This document shows positions 62,101-64,000 of a stretch of 64,000 nt of DNA, in pieces. Location of the stretch: positions 61,378 to 125,377 of the forward strand of contig CAJTXL010000004.1 of assembly GCA_910583525.1 (NCBI GenBank). The letters are read 5' to 3'. Position numbers and translations under genes: made by a program. The number at the start of each line of letters is the position of its first letter. Position 1 is the stretch's first letter. Under the pieces are notes generated by a model that was not told the DNA's origin, did no database searches, and saw only the letters and a list, made by a program, of their open reading frames with translations. Source of the stretch: an uncultured Muribaculaceae bacterium. Its GTDB lineage: Bacteria > Bacteroidota > Bacteroidia > Bacteroidales > Muribaculaceae.

Positions 62101-63303
62101 TCATATTTCCACCGGGTCGAAGTAGGTATCGGGACGTTCGGGGTCGAATGTCTCGTTGCAGTACATCACCGTGACGAGGTCTTCGGTGTCAGAGAGGTTG
62201 ATGATGTTGTGGGTGTAGCCCGGGAGCATGATTACGGACTGTATGCGGTCGCCGCTCACTTCGTATTCGAGAACCTCGTCGGTGCCTTCCTTCCGCATCT
62301 GTATCAGGCCGCGGCCCTTGACCACGATGAACTGCTCCCACTTGCTGTCGTGCCAGTGCTGGCCTTTGGTGACGCCGGGCCGTGAGATGTTGACGCTCAC
62401 CTGGCCGCACTTGGGCGTATGTACAAGCTCGGTGAAGGAGCCGCGGTCGTCGCGGTTCATCTTCAGGTCGAACACGGCCTTTTCGCGCGGCAGGTAGCTC
62501 AGGTAGGTCGAGAACAGGCGCTTGGCGAAGCTGTCGGTGGGGATTTCGGGAACGGTCAGCGTCTGCGGCAGCTCCGCGAACTTGTGGAGCAGTCCTACAA
62601 TCTCTCCGAGCCTTACGTGGAAGGTCGTAGGCACGGCGCAGTAGCGACCGTCGGGCGTCAGGACTGCGTCGACGCCGTCGAACTCGCAGCGGTGCTCACG
62701 GCCCGACAGGGCGGCGACCATCTCGTCGACCAGGTCGTCGATGTACAGAAGCTCAAGTTCGACCGACGGGTCGCTGACCTGTATCGGCAGTCCGTTGGCT
62801 ATGTTGTGGCAGAAGGTCGCCACGGCCGAGTTGTAGTTCGGTCGGCACCATTTGCCGAAGAGGTTCGGGAAGCGGTAGACAAGCACCTTGGCGCCCGTCC
62901 CGGCGCCGTAGCCGAAGAAGAGCTCCTCGCCTGCGAGCTTGCTTTTGCCGTAGTCGCTGCCGGCGTAGCGTCCGATGAGCGTGGCCTGTATCGACGACGA
63001 AAGCATCACCGGGCACGTGTTGCCGTGCCGTTTCAGGGTGTCGAGCAGCGTCGAGGCGAAGCCGAAGTTGCCCTTCATGAACTCGCCGTTGTCCTTGGGG
63101 CGGTTCACCCCCGCGAGGTTGAAGACGAAGTCGGCCTCGCGGCAGTAGCGGTCGAGCTGTTCGGGCGTCGAGTCGAGGTCGTACTCGAAGACCTCTTCTA
63201 TTGCGACAGGACAGTTTTTGGCTTTCCCGTCCTTTATGTTGTTGAGCCGGGCGCAGAGGTTGCGGCCGACGAAGCCACGGGCACCGGTCACTAAAATTTT
63301 CAT
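62101..63303 (-). CDS. capF: CapF: UDP-2-acetamido-2,6-dideoxy-hexos-4-ulose reductase with C-terminal cupin
   Basis: A 400-residue two-domain enzyme. The N-terminal SDR domain has MKILVTGARGFVGRNLCARL, VFNLAGVNRPKDNGEF, SSSIQATLIGRYAGSDYGKSK (Tyr-Lys: YGKSK) and FPNLFGKWCRPNYNSAVATF. The C-terminal cupin from about residue 280 has VNISRPGVTKGQHWHDSKWE and QFIVVKGRGLIQMRK. CapF makes the substrate for CapG from the CapE product. GC-rich like CapE and CapG. Flanked by antisense cassettes on both sides. Confidence 0.95.
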   Translation of the reverse strand: MKILVTGARGFVGRNLCARLNNIKDGKAKNCPVAIEEVFEYDLDSTPEQLDRYCREADFVFNLAGVNRPKDNGEFMKGNFGFASTLLDTLKRHGNTCPVMLSSSIQATLIGRYAGSDYGKSKLAGEELFFGYGAGTGAKVLVYRFPNLFGKWCRPNYNSAVATFCHNIANGLPIQVSDPSVELELLYIDDLVDEMVAALSGREHRCEFDGVDAVLTPDGRYCAVPTTFHVRLGEIVGLLHKFAELPQTLTVPEIPTDSFAKRLFSTYLSYLPREKAVFDLKMNRDDRGSFTELVHTPKCGQVSVNISRPGVTKGQHWHDSKWEQFIVVKGRGLIQMRKEGTDEVLEYEVSGDRIQSVIMLPGYTHNIINLSDTEDLVTVMYCNETFDPERPDTYFDPVEI

Positions 63304-63315
63304 ATGTTGTTTTTT

Positions 63316-63341
63316 AGACAGGAGTACAGGAGAAACAGGAG
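63316..63341. repeat. Left arm of the inverted repeat around the GxxExxY gene
   Basis: 26 bases made of three ACAGGAG units; matches the reverse complement of 63743-63768 at 25 of 26 positions. It starts 12 bases from the CapF start codon. Confidence 0.85.
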
Positions 63342-63350
63342 TTTTATTCC

Positions 63351-63358
63351 TATATTTG
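63351..63358 (+). promoter_or_regulatory. -7 box 4 bases before the GxxExxY start codon
   Basis: TATATTTG followed by four bases and ATG (63363), suggesting a leaderless transcript. Confidence 0.55.
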
Positions 63359-63362
63359 CAAA

Positions 63363-63737
63363 ATGGAAATCGATTGTTTACTTCAGCAAATCAAAGATGC
63401 CGCATATCAGGTAAGGCTCGCGTTTGGCCCCGGCTATCTGGAGTCTGTCTATCAGAACTCCCTTTTGGTCGAACTCCAGGCTCGCGGAATACCTGTCGAG
63501 AAGGAGTGTGCCATTCCGGTCTATTATAAAGGTGTCCAAGTCGGGGATTTCAGGGCGGATATTCTATTCGACAGACAAGTCATCATAGAGCTGAAAGCAG
63601 TCAGGGAAACAAATCCTGTCCACGAAGCCCAGTTGGTCAATTACCTTGTCGCAACTAAAATAGATTTTGGATATCTGATTAACTATGGCGGCGATAAATT
63701 CAGGATAATCAGAAAAACAAGGGAATACGCCAAATAA
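63363..63737 (+). CDS. GxxExxY family protein (PD-(D/E)XK-like)
   Basis: A 124-residue protein. The family signature FGPGYLESVYQNSLLVEL contains GxxExxY. The PD-(D/E)XK-like core is visible as VGDFRADILF and VIIELKAV (Asp ... Glu-x-Lys). This suggests a nuclease-related fold, but no activity is known. Antisense in the CapE-CapF junction, inside a 26-base inverted repeat. Very often found together with four-helix-bundle genes in Bacteroidetes. Confidence 0.9.
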   Translation: MEIDCLLQQIKDAAYQVRLAFGPGYLESVYQNSLLVELQARGIPVEKECAIPVYYKGVQVGDFRADILFDRQVIIELKAVRETNPVHEAQLVNYLVATKIDFGYLINYGGDKFRIIRKTREYAK

Positions 63738-63742
63738 AAAAA

Positions 63743-63768
63743 CTCCTGTTTCTCCTGTTCTCCTGTCT
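63743..63768. repeat. Right arm of the inverted repeat around the GxxExxY gene
   Basis: CTCCTGTTTCTCCTGT-like, three CTCCTGT units; begins 5 bases after the GxxExxY stop and ends 5 bases before the CapE stop. Confidence 0.85.
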
Positions 63769-63773
63769 TAAAT

Positions 63774-64000
63774 TTACTGGACGAAGTTGCCGGCGCCGCT
63801 CAGTTCGTTCTGTATGTATTCCAGCGACGCTATCTTGGCCTTGGTCTCCTCGACGCTGAGCTGGCGGGTGTTGTTGGAGTTGAACTCCGTCAGCGTGTTG
63901 CGCGTCTCGTCACCCTCCTTGAAGAATTTGTCGTAGTTGAGGCCCCGGTTGTCGGCCGGCACGCGGTAGAAGTTCCCCAGGTCCTCGGCCTTGGCGCACT
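63774..64000 (-). CDS. capE: CapE-type UDP-GlcNAc 4,6-dehydratase/5-epimerase, C-terminal end (runs off the right edge)
   Basis: Only the last 75 codons are present, ending in TAA at 63774. The end LGNFYRVPADNRGLNYDKFF followed by NTRQLSVEETKAKIASLEYI matches the C-terminus of CapE/WbjB/FnlA-type enzymes, which convert UDP-GlcNAc to the 4-keto-6-deoxy-talo intermediate used by CapF. The same-strand order CapE-CapF-CapG supports this. No catalytic residues lie within the window. Confidence 0.88.
   Translation of the reverse strand, partial: CAKAEDLGNFYRVPADNRGLNYDKFFKEGDETRNTLTEFNSNNTRQLSVEETKAKIASLEYIQNELSGAGNFVQ

Noticed and set aside
62419..63294. 291-codon frame opposite capF
   Set aside because: Same reason; CapF has both domains in the minus frame.

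Overview
The window looks like a chromosomal segment of a gut Bacteroidales bacterium, most likely of the Muribaculaceae/Porphyromonadaceae type. Evidence: a SusC/SusD pair with a hybrid two-component regulator, a PorQ-type type IX secretion protein, DUF4199/DUF6048/DUF6452/DUF2807 proteins known mainly from Bacteroidetes, and many Bacteroidetes-style promoters (-7 box TAnnTTTG). No species call is possible from sequence reading alone.

Positions 1-28300 are mostly housekeeping: ftsK (partial), rpe-dedA, ogt, galM, a ROK glucokinase, a Wzx-type flippase, a DUF2807 protein, dusB, an ArgC-like protein without its catalytic cysteine, waaA-gltX, an envelope gene operon (DUF4199-GT2-nitroreductase-DUF6452-DUF6048-SDR), a DUF308 membrane protein, HU, a 29-residue mS38-like ribosomal protein, an RNase E/G, the porQ-cmk-ispH-exonuclease operon, uvrA and tRNA-Gln(CTG). 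Positions 28300-35785 are AT-richer and accessory: a Schlafen/AlbA_2 regulator, an exported protein of unknown function, a sugar O-acetyltransferase, an AbiE-type toxin/antitoxin pair, an exported flavodoxin and an exported carboxymuconolactone decarboxylase-cupin fusion.

Positions 35789-52763 hold a polysaccharide utilization locus on the minus strand: sugar MFS transporter, fructokinase-like PfkB kinase, GH172 (DUF2961), SusC, SusD, one DUF4185 (GH183-type) enzyme with both expected aspartates, two DUF4185-like paralogues that have lost them, a small exported protein with a T9SS-like tail, and a BT1754-like hybrid two-component sensor. The extracellular part resembles D-arabinan degradation; the sensor, kinase and importer resemble a fructan locus. 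A 21-bp-spaced repeat upstream of the operon is a good candidate operator.

Positions 53048-54842 carry an acidic coiled-coil protein and a tyrosine recombinase. From 54904 to the right edge is a capsule/O-antigen operon, read leftward: CapE (partial), CapF, CapG (UDP-L-FucNAc synthesis), an acetyltransferase broken at a run of seven G, an initiating sugar transferase, an HpcH/HpaI aldolase-like protein, a D-2-hydroxyacid dehydrogenase, a GT4, a WbuC cupin and a PglE-like aminotransferase. Both CapE/CapF and CapF/CapG junctions hold a single antisense gene (GxxExxY protein; four-helix-bundle protein) enclosed by its own long inverted repeat. These look like two independent mobile cassettes related in style to 23S rRNA intervening sequences, and are among the most unusual structures in the window.
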